Below are positions 18,664 through 28,865 of a stretch of DNA of 64,000 bases, piece after piece; position 1 is the stretch's first letter; each line of letters opens with the position of its first letter. The notes beneath the pieces are model-generated. The model made no database searches and was not told the origin of the DNA. It saw only the letters and a list, made by a program, of their open reading frames with translations. Source of the stretch: Ewingella americana ATCC 33852 (GTDB lineage Bacteria > Pseudomonadota > Gammaproteobacteria > Enterobacterales > Enterobacteriaceae); NCBI RefSeq assembly GCF_000735345.1, contig NZ_JMPJ01000069.1:1-64000 (forward strand). Direction: 5' to 3'. A program made the position numbers and the translations under genes.

Positions 18664-19962
18664 TCAGCCCGTGCGTTTACGGTTATTATTGCGAGGCGCG
18701 CTGCTGCGGCGTGATGAAGAGTTGCTGTTGCGACGCTGACCGTTGTTTCCAGTACGGGAACGGGCCAAACGTTTTGGTGCAGGCAAGTCAGTCAACAGGG
18801 CATCGCTATTGTATTTGCTGACCGGAATACTGTGTCCGGTGTAAGTTTCAATCGCGGTCAGGTTCAGCGCATATTCTTCGCACGCCAGACTGATGGAGTG
18901 ACCACTTAAGCCAGCACGGCCGGTACGGCCAATACGGTGAACGTAGTCTTCGCAGTCGTCAGGCAAGTCGTAGTTGAATACGTGCGTAACCGCTGGGATG
19001 TGCAAACCGCGCGCAGCAACGTCGGTGGCGACCAGAATATCCAGCGTACCCGCTGTGAAATCTTCCAATACGCGCAGGCGTTTCTTCTGCGGCACATCAC
19101 CTGTCAACAAACCTACGCGATGACCATCGGCAGCCAGATGGCCCCAGACGTCTTCACAGCGATGCTTGGTGTTGGCGAAGATGATGCAGCGATCTGGCCA
19201 TTCTTCTTCAATCAGCGTCTGCAGCAGGCGCATTTTTTCTTCATTTGAAGGGTAGAACAGCTCTTCTTGAATACGGTGACCCGTCTTCTGCTCCGGTTCG
19301 ATTTCAATCGACTCGGCGTTATTCATATTTTCGAACGCCAGCTCTTTCACACGATAGGAAAGGGTTGCTGAGAACAGCATGTTAAGGCGTTGGTTAGCCG
19401 GCGGCATGCGGCGGAACAACCAGCGAATGTCTTTGATAAAGCCCAGATCGAACATACGGTCAGCTTCATCGAGAACTACCACCTGAATGGCGCTTAAGTC
19501 GATGTAGTTTTGCTTGGCGTAATCAATCAAGCGGCCGGTGGTGCCGATGAGGATATCAACGCCACTTTCCAATACTTTTAATTGTTTGTCGTAACCGTCG
19601 CCGCCATAGGCTAGCCCCAGTTTCAAACCGGTGGACTCGGAAAGCGCTTCGGCGTCCGAGTGAATTTGCACTGCTAATTCGCGGGTCGGTGCCATGATTA
19701 AGGCACGTGGCTGATTGGTCTGACGACCTTCAGCAGCCGGGTTAGAAAGCAGATAATGGAAAGTAGACGCTAGAAAAGCCAGCGTCTTGCCGGTACCGGT
19801 TTGCGCCTGACCTGCAACATCACGCCCAGCGAGCGTGATTGGCAATGCCAATGCCTGAATAGGAGTACAGTAATGAAAGCCTTTCTTTTCAAGGGCTTCA
19901 ACTGCAAGCGGGTGCAGGGCGAAGTCGGAAAACTTCTGTTCGGTCAAGTGTGTTTTGCTCAT
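18664..19962 (-). CDS. rhlB: RhlB, DEAD-box RNA helicase of the degradosome
   Basis: The 432-residue ATP-dependent RNA helicase unwinds structured RNA for RNase E and PNPase in the RNA degradosome. It shows the Q motif, Walker A AQTGTGKT (53-60), motif II DEAD (165-168), SAT, and [10 protein letters not shown] (motif VI). The C-terminal tail is Arg/Ser/Asn-rich ([14 protein letters not shown]), as in family members, and probably binds RNA. It is divergent from trxA and leads into gppA. Confidence 0.96.
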   Translation of the reverse strand: MSKTHLTEQKFSDFALHPLAVEALEKKGFHYCTPIQALALPITLAGRDVAGQAQTGTGKTLAFLASTFHYLLSNPAAEGRQTNQPRALIMAPTRELAVQIHSDAEALSESTGLKLGLAYGGDGYDKQLKVLESGVDILIGTTGRLIDYAKQNYIDLSAIQVVVLDEADRMFDLGFIKDIRWLFRRMPPANQRLNMLFSATLSYRVKELAFENMNNAESIEIEPEQKTGHRIQEELFYPSNEEKMRLLQTLIEEEWPDRCIIFANTKHRCEDVWGHLAADGHRVGLLTGDVPQKKRLRVLEDFTAGTLDILVATDVAARGLHIPAVTHVFNYDLPDDCEDYVHRIGRTGRAGLSGHSISLACEEYALNLTAIETYTGHSIPVSKYNSDALLTDLPAPKRLARSRTGNNGQRRNSNSSSRRSSAPRNNNRKRTG

Positions 19963-20080
19963 AGTGTGGTAGAATATCAGCTAACTATTGCTTTACGAAA
20001 GCGTATCCGGTGAAATAAAGTCAACCTAATGTTGGTTAATGCTACATCAACAAGGTAAAGATAATCCTTTGGAGTAGAAC

Positions 20081-20407
20081 ATGAGCGATAAAATTATTCA
20101 CCTGACCGATGACAGTTTCGACAATGATGTATTGAAGGCCGCGGCGCCGGTTCTGGTCGACTTCTGGGCTGAATGGTGTGGTCCTTGTAAAATGATCGCT
20201 CCGATTCTGGATGAGATTGCCACTGAGTTCGAAGGCAAACTGACCATCGCGAAGCTGAATATCGATGAAAACCCAGGTACAGCACCTAAATACGGCATCC
20301 GTGGTATTCCTACGCTGCTGTTATTTAAAGACGGTGAAGTCGCTGCAACTAAGGTTGGCGCACTGTCTAAAAGTCAGTTGAAAGAATTCCTGACTGCAAA
20401 TCTGTAA
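20081..20407 (+). CDS. trxA: thioredoxin 1
   Basis: The 108-residue cytoplasmic dithiol oxidoreductase has active site WCGPCK with Cys33 and Cys36, and the cis-Pro loop GIPTLLLF. It reduces ribonucleotide reductase, PAPS reductase and methionine sulfoxide reductases and is a T7 polymerase processivity factor in E. coli. It is one residue shorter than the E. coli protein. GGAG lies eight bases upstream of the ATG. It precedes rho, as in E. coli. Confidence 0.97.
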   Translation: MSDKIIHLTDDSFDNDVLKAAAPVLVDFWAEWCGPCKMIAPILDEIATEFEGKLTIAKLNIDENPGTAPKYGIRGIPTLLLFKDGEVAATKVGALSKSQLKEFLTANL

Positions 20408-20824
20408 TCGGTCGGGATGACCCACTCCAGGTGTTTAGCGGGCTGACGTGTTTTTCATATTGTCCGCTAGACGCCTGTCAATAAGCGTGTTAAGTTTACT
20501 CTCACTGCAAATAGAGCTTACCTGTAGTTTGATTCTAACGTTTTACTCTGTGTCAAAAACATCTGCCTAGACCTATAAAGTCGCTTTGATAAAAATAACT
20601 TTAATCGGCACTGTGCTTTGACAATCTAACGGTTTTGACAAAATCGGCTTTAAGACACCTTCAAATATCAGTCTGCCCATCTAGAATAGCCCGCGTGCGA
20701 CTGCCTGTGGCCTATATTCAGAAACTGCTAATTGAGTGTCCTACACAAACAGGCATGGATGACCCTGCCATACCCATTCACGACAGATGTTCGAGACATA
20801 CCCCGAGTTTAAGAACCCACCATT
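20408..20824 (+). promoter_or_regulatory. rho leader region (candidate autoregulatory rut segment)
   Basis: This 417-bp gap between trxA and rho holds no convincing gene. Its last 85 bases are visibly rich in C and poor in G (for example GACCCTGCCATACCCATTCA), as expected for a Rho-utilisation site. Rho is known in E. coli to limit its own synthesis by terminating in its leader. Two short overlapping ORFs begin at 20755 (35 codons, running past the rho ATG) and 20759 (17 codons). Neither matches the E. coli rhoL peptide as I recall it. Promoters were not assigned. Confidence 0.4.
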
Positions 20825-22084
20825 ATGAATCTTACCGAATTAAAGAACACGCCGGTCTCTGACCTGATTGCACTCGGCGAAAATATGGGGCTGGAAAACC
20901 AAGCCCGTATGCGCAAGCAAGACATTATATTTTCAATCCTGAAGCAACATGCGAAAAGCGGAGAAGACATCTTCGGTGATGGCGTACTGGAGATATTGCA
21001 GGATGGATTTGGTTTCCTCCGCTCTGGAGACAGTTCCTACCTCGCCGGTCCCGACGACATCTACGTTTCTCCTAGCCAAATTCGCCGCTTCAACCTCCGT
21101 ACTGGAGACACTATTTCCGGTAAAATTCGTCCCCCTAAAGAAGGCGAACGTTATTTTGCCCTGTTGAAAGTTAACGAAGTTAACTACGACAAACCAGAAA
21201 ATGCCCGCAGTAAAATTCTTTTCGAAAACTTAACCCCGTTACATGCAAACTCCCGTTTGCGTATGGAACGCGGCAACGGCTCCACCGAAGATTTAACCGC
21301 TCGCGTACTCGACTTAGCTTCCCCAATTGGCCGTGGCCAGCGTGGCCTGATCGTTGCACCGCCGAAAGCCGGTAAAACGATGTTGCTGCAAAATATCGCC
21401 ACCAGCATTGCTTACAACCATCCTGATTGCGTACTGATGGTGCTGCTGATTGACGAACGTCCGGAAGAAGTCACAGAGATGCAGCGTCTGGTTAAAGGCG
21501 AAGTGATCGCTTCAACCTTCGATGAGCCAGCATCTCGCCACGTGCAAGTGGCAGAAATGGTAATCGAGAAGGCTAAGCGTCTGGTTGAGCACAAGAAAGA
21601 CGTTATCATCTTGCTCGACTCCATCACGCGTTTGGCTCGTGCCTACAACACCGTGGTTCCAGCTTCAGGTAAAGTGCTGACCGGTGGTGTGGACGCCAAC
21701 GCCTTGCACCGTCCAAAACGCTTCTTCGGTGCAGCGCGTAACGTGGAAGAGGGCGGCAGCCTGACCATCATCGCTACCGCGTTGGTTGATACCGGTTCTA
21801 AGATGGATGAAGTTATCTACGAAGAATTTAAAGGTACCGGCAACATGGAACTGCATCTCGCGCGTAAAATCGCTGAGAAACGCGTCTTCCCGGCTATCGA
21901 TTACAACCGTTCTGGTACCCGTAAAGAAGAGTTACTTACCTCTTCTGAAGAGCTGCAAAAAATGTGGATCCTGCGCAAAATCATCCATCCAATGGGTGAA
22001 ATCGATGCAATGGAGTTCCTCATCAACAAGCTTGCGATGACCAAAACCAATGATGATTTCTTCGACATGATGAAACGTTCATAA
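20825..22084 (+). CDS. rho: transcription termination factor Rho
   Basis: The 419-residue hexameric RNA-dependent ATPase terminates untranslated transcripts. It has the N-terminal helical and OB-fold RNA-binding domains (about 1-130, with GFGFLRS) and a RecA-like motor with Walker A APPKAGKT (178-185), [10 protein letters not shown] and [11 protein letters not shown]. Sequence is nearly the same as E. coli Rho over its whole length. It ends just before a strong terminator and precedes the ECA operon, an order conserved in enterics. Confidence 0.98.
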   Translation: MNLTELKNTPVSDLIALGENMGLENQARMRKQDIIFSILKQHAKSGEDIFGDGVLEILQDGFGFLRSGDSSYLAGPDDIYVSPSQIRRFNLRTGDTISGKIRPPKEGERYFALLKVNEVNYDKPENARSKILFENLTPLHANSRLRMERGNGSTEDLTARVLDLASPIGRGQRGLIVAPPKAGKTMLLQNIATSIAYNHPDCVLMVLLIDERPEEVTEMQRLVKGEVIASTFDEPASRHVQVAEMVIEKAKRLVEHKKDVIILLDSITRLARAYNTVVPASGKVLTGGVDANALHRPKRFFGAARNVEEGGSLTIIATALVDTGSKMDEVIYEEFKGTGNMELHLARKIAEKRVFPAIDYNRSGTRKEELLTSSEELQKMWILRKIIHPMGEIDAMEFLINKLAMTKTNDDFFDMMKRS

Positions 22085-22114
22085 ACTGACGTCAGTTTGT
22101 TGTAAAAGTCGCCT

Positions 22115-22144
22115 AACGCCACGCTAATCCGTGGCGTTTTTTGT
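22115..22144 (+). terminator. terminator after rho
   Basis: The stem AACGCCACG/CGTGGCGTT with loop CTAATC runs into a six-base T tract, 31 nt after the rho stop codon. Confidence 0.9.
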
Positions 22145-22365
22145 TTATGGCGGCTACGATATGGCAACTTGTAAGAAAGGAAACATTTAGGATAAGCGCC
22201 GATAGGCTTTCCGCGGCTCTTTCTCTATCCTGCCTGACGATTAGGAAAAGACATATTTATCGGTTTTTACACCATAACTGTCACCATAGGATATGACCCT
22301 AAGGCTATGAGGTTTTATGACGTTGGCCATGAGCAGCCTTATCTTTTTGCAGAGATCTGTTTACT

Positions 22366-23445
22366 GTGAACATACTCAATATGAGTACTGAACTCTTCAT
22401 TATCTTCTTATTTTCTTTTGCCTTTTTATTTGTGGCTCGCAAAGTTGCCAAGAAAGTCGGCTTAGTTGATAAACCTAATTACCGTAAACAACACCAAGGG
22501 TTAGTTCCTCTGGTGGGCGGGATCTCTGTATTTGCTGGGATCTGTTTCACTTTCCTGATCACTGATTACCCCATTGCTCATAGCTCGCTCTATCTTGGAT
22601 GCGCGGGATTGCTGGTATTTGTCGGTGCATTGGATGACCGCTTTGATATCAGTATTAAAATTCGGGCGTTAGTTCAGGCATTGGTCGCGATAGTGATGAT
22701 GTACTTCGCTGGGCTGATCCTGAAAGATTTAGGCCATATCATTGGGCCTTGGGCGATGGTTCTGGGGCCGTTTGGCTACCCTATTACGCTATTTGCGGTC
22801 TGGGCGGCGATCAACGCATTCAACATGGTCGATGGCATTGACGGGCTGCTCGGCGGGCTATCGAGCGTCACCTTCGGCGCGATGGGCATAGTCATGTACA
22901 TGAGCGGCCATATGGAGCTGGCTCTGTGGTGCTTCTCCATGATTGCTGCAACATTGCCCTATATATTGCTTAATCTCGGTGTGTTTGGCCCAAGATATAA
23001 AGTATTTATGGGCGATGCAGGCAGCACCTTGATTGGCTTTACCGCCATTTGGATTTTGCTGCAAAGCACTCAGGGCGTTGCTGCGCCAATGACTCCGGTG
23101 ACGGCGCTGTGGATTATCGCAATCCCATTAATGGATATGATTGCCATCATGTATCGCCGCCTGCGCAAAGGCATGAGCCCTTTCTCCCCAGACAGGCAGC
23201 ATATTCACCACCTTATAATGCGCGCAGGATTTAGCCCTCGGCAGGCATTTGTTTTAATCACTCTGGCAGCAGCAGTGTTGGCGGCGATAGGCGTCATTGG
23301 CGAGCACCTTGGGTTTGTACCTGAATGGTTAATGTTGATACTGTTCCTGCTGGCATTTTTATTCTACGGCTACTGCATTAAACGCGCGTGGCGCGTAGCT
23401 CGCCTGTTGAAGCGGATGAAAAGACGTCTTCGCCACGCACAGTGA
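22366..23445 (+). CDS. wecA: UDP-GlcNAc:undecaprenyl-phosphate GlcNAc-1-P transferase
   Basis: The 359-residue polytopic membrane enzyme puts GlcNAc-1-phosphate on undecaprenyl phosphate, giving lipid I of enterobacterial common antigen and often the primer for O antigen. About eleven hydrophobic segments are visible with the cytoplasmic motifs LDDRFDIS, NAFNMVDGIDGL and RQHIHHLIMRAGF, which bind metal and nucleotide. The GTG start at 22366 gives the family N-terminus MNILNMSTEL; E. coli also uses GTG. It is the first gene of the wec operon, 222 bases after the rho terminator. No JUMPstart/ops element was seen upstream. Confidence 0.95.
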   Translation: MNILNMSTELFIIFLFSFAFLFVARKVAKKVGLVDKPNYRKQHQGLVPLVGGISVFAGICFTFLITDYPIAHSSLYLGCAGLLVFVGALDDRFDISIKIRALVQALVAIVMMYFAGLILKDLGHIIGPWAMVLGPFGYPITLFAVWAAINAFNMVDGIDGLLGGLSSVTFGAMGIVMYMSGHMELALWCFSMIAATLPYILLNLGVFGPRYKVFMGDAGSTLIGFTAIWILLQSTQGVAAPMTPVTALWIIAIPLMDMIAIMYRRLRKGMSPFSPDRQHIHHLIMRAGFSPRQAFVLITLAAAVLAAIGVIGEHLGFVPEWLMLILFLLAFLFYGYCIKRAWRVARLLKRMKRRLRHAQ

Positions 23446-23485
23446 TGCCATCCATTAGTCATTATTTAGAGGTTTGAAAGCTTTG

Positions 23486-24544
23486 ATGAAAGCAGAGACG
23501 AAGGTTACCGAGGTTCAATCCATCGATAATGAGCTGGATATTCGCGGCTTATGTTGTGCGCTTTGGGGCGGAAAGTTTTGGATCTTAGGTATTGCGCTGC
23601 TGTTTGCACTCATTGCGTTGGGTTCCTCCTATTTAATGAAACAGGAGTGGAGCTCGACGGCGATCACTGACCGCCCAACGGTGAATAACCTCTCTTCTTA
23701 TTTCTCTCAGGCGCAGTTTTTACGCAATCTCGACACGCGCAATGCCGTTGCGCCTTTGGGTACCCAGCCTTCGATTTCTGACGATGCTTACAGCGAGTTC
23801 GTCATGCAGTTGGCTTCTTACGACACCCGCCGCGATTTCTGGCTGCACAGCCCTTATTATCAGCAGCGTAAAGAGGGCGATGCCCACGCCGATGCCGCCC
23901 TGCTAGATGACATGATCAATGACATCCAGTTCACGGCAAGAGATGCAGTGAAAGTGCCAAACGACAGTGTGAAGCTGACCGCTGAAACCTCAGCTGATGC
24001 CAATAAGCTGCTGCGTGAATATGTTAATTTCGCCAGCAAGCGCGCGGCGCAACATCTGTTTGACGAGCTGCAAGGCGCATGGGCGGCCCGCACTCAATCG
24101 ATGAAAGCACAGGTTAAGCGTCAGGAAGCCGTCGCGCAGTCTATTTTCCAGCGCCAAACCAATAATGCCGAGCAAGCACTGAAGATAGCCCAGCAACAGA
24201 ACATTAATAGCAGTCGTACAGATACTCCGGCCGAGCAGTTGCCGAATTCCGACATGTTCCTGTTAGGCGTGCCAACGCTCAAGGCGCGCGCTGAATTATT
24301 GCAAGCCTCGGGACCAAGCTATGACCTCGACTATGACCAGAACCGAGCCATGCTTGCGACCTTAAATGTTGGGCCTACTTTGACTGCCCATTTCCAGACT
24401 TACCGCTACCTGCGTACCCCTGAAGAGCCGGTGAAACGCGACAGTCCGCGTCGAGCTTTCCTGATGATCATGTGGGGTGCCGTTGGGGCATTGGTAGGTG
24501 CTGGCATTGCACTGGCGAAACGCCGGAGCCGCACAGCCGCGTAA
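23486..24544 (+). CDS. wzzE: WzzE, ECA chain-length regulator
   Basis: The roughly 352-residue polysaccharide co-polymerase sets the number of ECA repeat units. The topology is typical: a short cytoplasmic start with NELDIRGL, a first membrane segment (about 35-55), a long periplasmic coiled region ending QTYRYLRTPEEPVKRDSPRR, then a second membrane segment near the C-terminus. The start is uncertain: the ATG at 23486 has GAGG thirteen bases upstream, while TTG codons at 23483 and 23474 are in frame. It follows wecA by 40 bases. Confidence 0.92.
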   Translation: MKAETKVTEVQSIDNELDIRGLCCALWGGKFWILGIALLFALIALGSSYLMKQEWSSTAITDRPTVNNLSSYFSQAQFLRNLDTRNAVAPLGTQPSISDDAYSEFVMQLASYDTRRDFWLHSPYYQQRKEGDAHADAALLDDMINDIQFTARDAVKVPNDSVKLTAETSADANKLLREYVNFASKRAAQHLFDELQGAWAARTQSMKAQVKRQEAVAQSIFQRQTNNAEQALKIAQQQNINSSRTDTPAEQLPNSDMFLLGVPTLKARAELLQASGPSYDLDYDQNRAMLATLNVGPTLTAHFQTYRYLRTPEEPVKRDSPRRAFLMIMWGAVGALVGAGIALAKRRSRTAA

Positions 24545-24619
24545 CTCATTTAATAAAGACGATATTTGCGTCTGGCCGGTAGGAACGCACACGGCCTAAC
24601 CGAAAAAGAGAGACTCATT

Positions 24620-25750
24620 GTGAAAGTGTTGACCATCTTCGGCACACGACCAGAGGCCATCAAAATGGCCCCTTTACTGCACGCATTGGCTCAGGATGAT
24701 GCCTTTGAGTCAAAAGTCTGCGTTACGGCGCAGCATCGCGAAATGCTCGATCAAGTGTTGCACTTGTTCGGCATCGTGCCTGATTACGATCTCAATATAA
24801 TGCAGCCAGGCCAAGACCTGACGGAAATCACCAGTCGCATTCTTAAAGGCTTAAAGCCCGTTCTGCAAGACTTTAAGCCGGATATCGTCTTGGTTCATGG
24901 CGATACCACTACCACGTTCTCGGCCAGTCTGGCCGCGTTTTACCAGCAGATCCCGGTGGGTCATGTGGAAGCCGGTCTGCGCACCGGAGACCTCTCTTCA
25001 CCGTGGCCAGAAGAGGCGAATCGCCGTCTGACGGCCCATCTGGCGAAGTGGCATTTCGCCCCGACGGAGACCTCCCGCGCTAATCTGCTGCGTGAATCTA
25101 TTGATGCTGACGACATCTTCGTCACCGGCAATACGGTTATCGACGCTTTGCTGTGGGTACGTGACCGCGTGCAGGGCGACGCGGCGCTGATTGAGCAACT
25201 GGCGGCCCGCTACCCGTTTATTGATGAGAATAAGAAGCTTATCTTAGTCACCGGCCATCGCCGGGAGAGCTTTGGCGGCGGCTTTGAGCGGATTTGCAAC
25301 GCATTGGCCGACATCGCGCTGAAGCACCCTGAGGTGCAGATTGTCTATCCGGTACACCTCAATCCGAATGTGAGTGAGCCGGTTAATCGCATCCTGCATG
25401 ACATCGATAATGTCATCCTGATTGAGCCTCAAGACTACCTGCCGTTCGTCTATTTGATGGATAAGTCCTACCTGATCCTCACCGATTCTGGCGGTATTCA
25501 GGAAGAGGCGCCGTCGCTGGGCAAACCCGTGTTAGTCATGCGCGAAACCACTGAACGGCCGGAGGCCGTCAGCGCCGGCACGGTCAAACTCGTCGGTACC
25601 GAGACGGAAAAAGTGATCGAAGAGGTGACCCGCCTGCTCAACGACGAAAATGCCTACCAAAGCATGAGCCGGGCACACAATCCTTACGGCGACGGCGAGG
25701 CTTGCCGTCGTATTCTTGACGCACTGAAGAATCATCGAGTATCACCATGA
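24620..25750 (+). CDS. wecB: UDP-GlcNAc 2-epimerase (non-hydrolysing)
   Basis: This 376-residue cytoplasmic enzyme interconverts UDP-GlcNAc and UDP-ManNAc, the first step toward the ManNAcA residue of ECA. Catalytic residues known from E. coli fall at identical numbers: Asp95 (VHGD), Glu117 (HVEAGL), Glu131 (PEEANR) and His213 (TGHRRES). The GTG at 24620 is the start because it gives the exact family length and [18 protein letters not shown]. Its stop overlaps the wecC start (ATGA). Confidence 0.96.
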   Translation: MKVLTIFGTRPEAIKMAPLLHALAQDDAFESKVCVTAQHREMLDQVLHLFGIVPDYDLNIMQPGQDLTEITSRILKGLKPVLQDFKPDIVLVHGDTTTTFSASLAAFYQQIPVGHVEAGLRTGDLSSPWPEEANRRLTAHLAKWHFAPTETSRANLLRESIDADDIFVTGNTVIDALLWVRDRVQGDAALIEQLAARYPFIDENKKLILVTGHRRESFGGGFERICNALADIALKHPEVQIVYPVHLNPNVSEPVNRILHDIDNVILIEPQDYLPFVYLMDKSYLILTDSGGIQEEAPSLGKPVLVMRETTERPEAVSAGTVKLVGTETEKVIEEVTRLLNDENAYQSMSRAHNPYGDGEACRRILDALKNHRVSP

Positions 25751-27009
25751 GCTTCCATACGATTTCTGTCATTGGGCTGGGTTACATCGGCCTGCCGACC
25801 GCCGCGGCCTTCGCTTCGCGCCAGAAAAAAGTCATTGGCGTAGACATCAACCAGCACGCCGTCGATACCATTAATCGTGGTGGCATCCACATCGTCGAGC
25901 CTGACCTCGACGCGTTGGTTAAGCAAGCCGTTGACGAGGGCTTCCTTGAAGCATCGATCCGCCCTTATCCTGCCGACGCATTTTTGATTGCCGTGCCAAC
26001 GCCGTTTAAAGGCGAGCATCAGCCGGATTTGAAATATGTTGAAGCCGCCGCACGCTCCATTGCGCCAGTGCTGAAAAAGGGTGATTTGGTTATCCTCGAG
26101 TCAACATCTCCGGTGGGCACCACCGAGCAGATGGCCGAGTGGCTGGCAGAGTGCCGCCCTGATTTGACTTTCCCACAGCAAGAGAGCGATCGCGCGGATA
26201 TCAATATCGCCTACTGCCCAGAGCGTGTTCTGCCCGGTCAGGTGATGGTTGAGCTCATTAAAAACGACCGCGTTATCGGCGGAATGACAGCCGTTTGCTC
26301 CCAGCGCGCCTGCGATTTGTACAATATTTTCCTGCAGGGCGAGTGCGTGGTGACTAATTCGCGCACCGCTGAGATGTGCAAGCTGACTGAAAACAGCTTC
26401 CGTGACGTCAATATCGCTTTCGCCAATGAGCTGTCGCTGATTTGCGATGCGCAGGGCATTAACGTTTGGGAGCTTATCGCGCTGGCCAATCGCCATCCGC
26501 GCGTCAATATTTTGCAGCCCGGTCCGGGCGTCGGCGGCCACTGTATCGCGGTTGACCCGTGGTTTATCGTGGCGCAGAACCCCGAGCAGTCGAAGCTTAT
26601 CCGCACCGCGCGCGAAGTTAACGACGGCAAACCGCACTGGGTGGTCGACCGAGTAAAATCCCAGTTTGCCGACTGCCTGACCGCCACTGGCAAACGGGCG
26701 TCTGAAATCAAAATTGCCTGCTTCGGTTTGGCCTTCAAACCTAACATTGATGACCTGCGCGAAAGCCCGGCGGTGGAAGTCAGCAAGCTGATTGCCGACT
26801 GGCACTCGGGTGAGACCTGGGCCGTCGAGCCTCACGTGCATCAGCTTCCCGCGTCGCTTAGCGACAAAGTCACGCTGCACTCGCTGGAAGATGCGCTGGA
26901 GCATGCCGATCTGCTGGTGATGCTGGTGGATCATAAAATCTTTAAAGCGATCCCCGCCGATCAGGTTAAACAGTCATGGATTGTTGATACCAAAGGCGTT
27001 TGGCGCTGA
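25747..27009 (+). CDS. wecC: UDP-N-acetyl-D-mannosamine dehydrogenase
   Basis: The 420-residue NAD-dependent enzyme oxidises UDP-ManNAc twice to UDP-ManNAcA, donor of the second ECA sugar. The Rossmann motif GLGYIGLP (10-17) is at the N-terminus, the catalytic Cys266 sits in GGHCIAVDP, and the C-terminal UDP-binding domain follows. It is translationally coupled to wecB. In E. coli rffG and rffH follow; here wecD comes after only 21 bases. Confidence 0.96.
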   Translation: MSFHTISVIGLGYIGLPTAAAFASRQKKVIGVDINQHAVDTINRGGIHIVEPDLDALVKQAVDEGFLEASIRPYPADAFLIAVPTPFKGEHQPDLKYVEAAARSIAPVLKKGDLVILESTSPVGTTEQMAEWLAECRPDLTFPQQESDRADINIAYCPERVLPGQVMVELIKNDRVIGGMTAVCSQRACDLYNIFLQGECVVTNSRTAEMCKLTENSFRDVNIAFANELSLICDAQGINVWELIALANRHPRVNILQPGPGVGGHCIAVDPWFIVAQNPEQSKLIRTAREVNDGKPHWVVDRVKSQFADCLTATGKRASEIKIACFGLAFKPNIDDLRESPAVEVSKLIADWHSGETWAVEPHVHQLPASLSDKVTLHSLEDALEHADLLVMLVDHKIFKAIPADQVKQSWIVDTKGVWR

Positions 27010-27030
27010 TCTTTATGGCTGGAGGTATGC

Positions 27031-27729
27031 ATGAGTCTTTGTGGAACGCTCGAATTTCTTGAATGGGAAAGTGAGTTTTTCCATCTGCGAACGGCAAAGT
27101 TTCACGCTGACTCTGGCTCGCCTCCTGTTGAGGCTACTGATTTAGCTGGCTTTCAGCTGGTGCAGGCCAAGGTCGACGCGCAGGACGTGGTTCTGCTGAG
27201 CGCGCTTCAGGCCGCCGGTTTCCAGTTTGCCGAAGGGGAGATTAACGTGCGCATCTCACTCAGCAGCAAACTCGCCTTGGTCGGCGCTGCCAGCCCCGCT
27301 GGTGAATCCGACATCCCGCACGTCGCCGCCGCCGCCTCGGCCGCTTTCGCGCTCAGCCGTTTCCGCGCCCCTTGGTATCAAGCTGGGGATAGCGCGCGTT
27401 TCTACGCTCTGTGGGCTGAGAAAGCCGTGCGAGGCACTTTTGATGATCAGTGTTTGCTGATTAAAAACGCGCAGGGTGACTTACAAGGCTTTGTCTCACT
27501 GCGTGAACTCGGGCCGGGCGAGGCGCGAATTGGCCTGCTGGCGGTGCTGCCCGAGTGGCAATCCTGCGGCATTGGCAAGCAGTTGATGGCCGCCGCCAAG
27601 CAGTGGTGTGTGGCGAAGGGTTTGTCGCATTTGCATGTCGCGACTCAAACGGGCAACGTCGCGGCCCTTAATCTCTATCTCGCCAGCGGGGGGAAAATCA
27701 CTCGCTCGGCATATTGGCTTTACAGGTGA
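27031..27729 (+). CDS. wecD: dTDP-4-amino-4,6-dideoxygalactose acetyltransferase
   Basis: This 232-residue GNAT-family enzyme (also called RffC) acetylates dTDP-fucosamine to make dTDP-Fuc4NAc, donor of the third ECA sugar. The acetyl-CoA-binding region is visible as IGLLAVLPEWQSCGIGKQLM, followed by NVAALNLYLASGGKI near the C-terminus. GGAGG lies seven bases upstream of the ATG. The N-terminal half is the more divergent part compared with E. coli. It directly follows wecC because rffGH are absent. Confidence 0.92.
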   Translation: MSLCGTLEFLEWESEFFHLRTAKFHADSGSPPVEATDLAGFQLVQAKVDAQDVVLLSALQAAGFQFAEGEINVRISLSSKLALVGAASPAGESDIPHVAAAASAAFALSRFRAPWYQAGDSARFYALWAEKAVRGTFDDQCLLIKNAQGDLQGFVSLRELGPGEARIGLLAVLPEWQSCGIGKQLMAAAKQWCVAKGLSHLHVATQTGNVAALNLYLASGGKITRSAYWLYR

Positions 27730-27733
27730 AAAT

Positions 27734-28864
27734 ATGATCCCTTTTAACGCACCTCCGGTATTCGGTACCGAGATGGATCACATGCGCGCAGCGATGAGCA
27801 GCGGGAAAATGTGTGGCGACGGCGGCTTTGGCCTGCGCTGCCAGCAGTGGTTTGAGCAGCGTTTTGGCAGCGCCAAAGTCCTGCTGACCCCGTCATGTAC
27901 CGCGTCGCTTGAGATGGCGGCGCTGCTGCTGGATATCAAAGAAGGCGACGAAGTGATCATGCCGAGCTTCACCTTCGTCTCCACGGCCAATGCCTTTGTG
28001 CTGCGCGGCGCGAAAATCGTCTTTGTGGATGTGCGCCCAGACACCATGAACATTGATGAAACGCTGATTGAAGCCGCGATCACCGAGAAGACCCGCGTCA
28101 TCGTGCCGGTGCATTACGCGGGCGTGGCCTGCGAGATGGACACCATCATGCAGCTGGCCGAGAAATATAACCTGTTCGTGGTGGAAGATGCCGCGCAGGG
28201 CGTGATGTCGACCTATAAAGGCAAGGCGCTGGGCGCTATCGGCCATATTGGCTGTTTCAGTTTCCATGAAACCAAAAACTACACGGCGGGCGGCGAGGGC
28301 GGCGCGACCCTGATCAATGATAAAGCGCTGATTGAACGCGCTGAGATAATCCGCGAGAAAGGCACCAACCGCAGCCAGTTCTTCCGTGGCCAAGTGGACA
28401 AATACACTTGGCGCGATATCGGCTCCAGCTATCTGATGTCTGACCTACAGGCCGCATACCTGTGGGCACAGTTGGAAGCCGCCGAGCCGATTAACCAGCG
28501 CCGTCTGGCCCTGTGGGATAACTACCACCGCGCCTTGCAGCCGCTGGCGCAGGCTGGGCGCATTACGCTTCCGACTATCCCTGAGGGCTGTGTGCACAAT
28601 GCCCACATGTTCTATCTGCGCCTGAACGATATCACCGACCGCGACGCCTTTATCGCCCACATGAAAGCGGCCGATATTTTGACCGTGTTCCACTACATCC
28701 CGCTGCACACCAGCCCTGCCGGGCTGAGCTTCGGCCGATTCAGTGACGAAGATCGTTTTACGACGCCAGAAAGCGAGCGTCTGGTGCGTCTGCCGTTGTT
28801 CTATAACATGACCGACGAAACGCAGCAGACCGTGATCGCCGCCATGCTGAAATACTTCGCCTGA
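27734..28864 (+). CDS. wecE: dTDP-4-dehydro-6-deoxyglucose aminotransferase
   Basis: The 376-residue PLP enzyme of the DegT/DnrJ/EryC1 family transaminates dTDP-4-keto-6-deoxyglucose to dTDP-fucosamine, the substrate of WecD. The PLP lysine is Lys181 in FHETKNYTAGGEGG. The ATG at 27734 follows the wecD stop by four bases; the frame extends back into wecD but the chosen start gives the family N-terminus MIPFNAPPVFGTE and exact length. Its dTDP-sugar substrate has to come from RmlA/RmlB-type enzymes encoded outside this cluster. Confidence 0.96.
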   Translation: MIPFNAPPVFGTEMDHMRAAMSSGKMCGDGGFGLRCQQWFEQRFGSAKVLLTPSCTASLEMAALLLDIKEGDEVIMPSFTFVSTANAFVLRGAKIVFVDVRPDTMNIDETLIEAAITEKTRVIVPVHYAGVACEMDTIMQLAEKYNLFVVEDAAQGVMSTYKGKALGAIGHIGCFSFHETKNYTAGGEGGATLINDKALIERAEIIREKGTNRSQFFRGQVDKYTWRDIGSSYLMSDLQAAYLWAQLEAAEPINQRRLALWDNYHRALQPLAQAGRITLPTIPEGCVHNAHMFYLRLNDITDRDAFIAHMKAADILTVFHYIPLHTSPAGLSFGRFSDEDRFTTPESERLVRLPLFYNMTDETQQTVIAAMLKYFA

Positions 28865-28865
28865 T

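Noticed and set aside
22147-22365. JUMPstart/ops element upstream of the ECA operon.
   Set aside because: GGCGGCTACG at about 22149 looks partly like ops (GGCGGTAGC) but misses key bases and the surrounding JUMPstart sequence is absent.
26101-26934. 277-codon minus-strand open frame opposite wecC.
   Set aside because: Antisense to wecC, whose catalytic and NAD-binding motifs are intact.
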